Shown here: one piece after another, positions 61,555-64,000 of the stretch
Layout of the letters: each line of letters starts with the position of its first letter
Numbering within the stretch: the first letter of the stretch is position 1
NCBI RefSeq assembly: GCF_000165425.1
Contig: NW_001799377.1
Coordinates: forward strand, 1-64,000
From: Paramecium tetraurelia
Taxonomy: Eukaryota; Ciliophora; Oligohymenophorea; Peniculida; Parameciidae
DNA: 64,000 bases
Direction: 5' to 3'
Made by a program: the position numbers and the translations under genes
Notes under the pieces: model-generated
Told to the model about the DNA's origin: nothing
The model's input: only the letters and a program-made list of their open reading frames with translations
Databases searched by the model: none

Positions 61555-63310
61555 TCATTATTTCTATTTCTTTTATTTTTTATGCTTCTTAGATTCTTTC
61601 TTTGACATTTAAACCATTCTTTTTCTCCACCCAGGAGATATATATTCAGTCCAATCTTTTTTTAATGTTTCTCCTAAACACAGATGTAAGTCATCATTAA
61701 TGCTGTGATTTAGTTTACAATATAAATATTTAGCCTATAATTTATTTAATAATTTTTACAGAATCTCCGCTGATACCAGTACCAGAATTAGAATTGAAAT
61801 CAAATTTCTTGACTAATTCAGGTTCTGTGAATAATCTTTCGGTAATGGCAAACAAATCTGCTGGGTACATTTTTGTGGCTCCATATTCAGAAAGAAAATC
61901 AAATGCTATATCCCATTTCAAAACAGCATCCTTTCCAATTTAGTTATATTTATCTAAATCTAGACGATATTCATAATAGTTTATTGGAATCATTGTTTTT
62001 GCGTCTACAATAAACTTTCTGAAACTTGGTAATTTATAGGTGTATGTAGTTAATGATGAACTTATATAAGCGATGTTCATAGGTTCTCCTTTTTAATCCT
62101 TGTAGAGATTGAAAAATTCTCCATGAGCATGTCCATATATTTATCCTCGAACAATTTAAGCATATCTTTCAACCAAAGCGTTAAATCTTCTAGCCCAAGG
62201 AACAAGACAGCTTGATGTATATATATGAGCAGTAAAATAGACAGCTTAATCTTTTTATTCTGATTTCTTCAACTCTTATTCAGCCCAATCTAAGAATCCA
62301 GTTGGATCTGTTGGGTCTTTAAGAAGATACCAATTGTCTGGATTACATATTTGTGAATCAAAGGCAATAACCTTAAGATTGTCAAACTCTTTAGCATAAA
62401 ATCCATTTTCTTTGAAAAATTATGCAGTTTCATCTCCTAACCATTCTCTCCACATATTAGAAAACTCAACTCTTAAATTACTATCCTTATCAGTCATATA
62501 ATCATATTAATTTACAGGAAATGCTTCATGATTTCCAATTTATGGAATGAATGTTATACCTAAATCGCCTTTAGTGAATATTTCTGTTATTCTTCTTGAA
62601 TTCTTAATATTATATTCTCTTCCTTATTTCCAGATATCGTGTTGAACGCTGTCTCCTGTCCAAAATAAAAATGTTTTCTTATCTGGATTAATAACGTCAG
62701 TTTTCAGGAAATTTACAAATTATTCAAAGGTTCTTTCTGGTAAATCACAAACTGCTGCACTTCCCCAATATCCTGCCTTTTGATCAGTATCTTTCGCCTT
62801 AAATTCTTCTCTGCAGCACAATGGTTCATCACATTTGGGCAAAGTTCCTTCTTTATAGAGTAAATCTGTATGAATATCACTTACATGAATGATTTCAATA
62901 GTATCAGTTCCATCAATTTCTGGCCATTATGTATTTTCTGGTTTATCTTTTAGAATATTTGAAATGTAATCTTCAAGTTTCAATTCTTCATACACTTTAG
63001 GACACCATTTAATTAATGGACAAATGAAATCTTCATCTAAAAATCTTGTTTAAATTCCTTCAAAAATAACAGGTGTCATTTCATGAATAGCTCCTTTGCA
63101 AACAGAATACTTTTCTATATTAGAATAAGCACAATATCCTTCAGCAATAAGTTCCAAAAACCAGACAATCGACTTATCCCAAAAATGTTCAACTTTTTGA
63201 ATTGTATGAACAAAATGATGGCATTATTTGCAAAAAAATTTCTCTTGCTATGTTAAACTAGAACTAAAGCCTATACTGCAAAGTATCAACAATATTATGT
63301 ATTTATTCAT
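61555..63310 (-). CDS. Acid sphingomyelinase-like phosphodiesterase, copy 2 (intact)
   Basis: 576 residues with one 25-nt intron (61735-61759), exact codon count. Same layout as copy 1: a signal peptide, saposin-B domain (six cysteines visible), a calcineurin-type metallophosphatase domain with HVSDIHTD, WTGDSVQHD (GDS where copy 1 has GDN), GNHEAFP, YFTAHIY-type and YGHAHGEF motifs, then a C-terminal lobe and a Lys-rich tail. The enzyme should cleave sphingomyelin or related lipids or nucleotides outside the cell or in lysosomes. The change of the metal-bridging Asn in GDN to Ser is unusual and may lower activity. It starts 30 bp from the end of the ETF-alpha gene on the same strand. Confidence 0.9.
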
Positions 63311-63340
63311 TTTTATTATTTATATAATTACGTCATTTTA

Positions 63341-64000
<660 letters not shown>

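Larger units (their letters stand above)
60564..63310. repeat. Tandem duplication with blocks of exact identity
   Basis: The two sphingomyelinase genes are direct repeats about 2.3 kb apart. 60564-61000 and 62874-63310 (437 bp) are identical base for base as far as I can read. So are 59908-60119 and 62223-62434 (212 bp). The parts between and outside these blocks differ at many silent and some replacing positions. Confidence 0.85.

Overview
The window is ciliate macronuclear DNA, most likely from a Paramecium species. TAA and TAG lie in frame throughout unmistakable conserved proteins (RPB2, RACK1, synaptojanin, RTEL1, CK1), where they must read as glutamine, and every convincing gene ends in TGA. 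The DNA is AT-rich. Most introns are 19-35 nt and usually run GTA...TAG. Genes are packed on both strands, often 25-250 bp apart. A standard-code ORF search therefore shows only fragments; the coordinates here come from reading with TGA as the only stop and splicing the tiny introns. For most genes the spliced length is an exact multiple of three.

Layout. 1-5.05 kb is a decayed stretch: a broken WD40-family gene carrying an 8-codon repeat, a reverse-strand kinase-like remnant and a further fragment. 5.15-12.8 kb holds RPB2, RACK1 and a large coiled-coil protein. 12.95-20.9 kb holds two unknown genes, an FSH1-type hydrolase, a cyclic-nucleotide-type K+ channel and a HAMP-like membrane protein. 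20.9-29.2 kb holds a synaptojanin with a polyglutamine tail written in TAA/TAG, a small coiled-coil protein, an RTEL1-like helicase and mitochondrial uL3. 29.5-35.6 kb holds a WD-like protein, a long coiled-coil protein, a two-finger CCCH protein and a small membrane-anchored protein. 35.7-39.9 kb holds an unusual LamG-like plus Rdx/CHORD locus. 41.1-44.1 kb holds casein kinase 1 and an IQ-like protein. 44.4-53.8 kb holds a C2-like protein with several apparent frame breaks and a very large type-I membrane protein. 54.0-59.2 kb holds a PTEN-type phosphatase, a CFAP100-like ciliary protein and a Myb protein. 59.2-64 kb holds two tandem acid-sphingomyelinase genes that share patches of exact identity, then the 3' part of ETF-alpha.

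This looks like ordinary dispersed eukaryotic genes, not an operon or a defence island. Some loose themes recur: phosphoinositide and lipid turnover (synaptojanin, PTEN-like, two sphingomyelinases), membrane signalling (K+ channel, HAMP-like protein, CK1) and the cilium (CFAP100-like). The most interesting points are the stop-codon polyglutamine tail, a PTEN whose P-loop lacks both lysines, the Rdx plus double-CHORD arrangement, the mosaic gene conversion between sphingomyelinase copies, and a set of single-base frame shifts, mostly at short homopolymers, in otherwise healthy genes.
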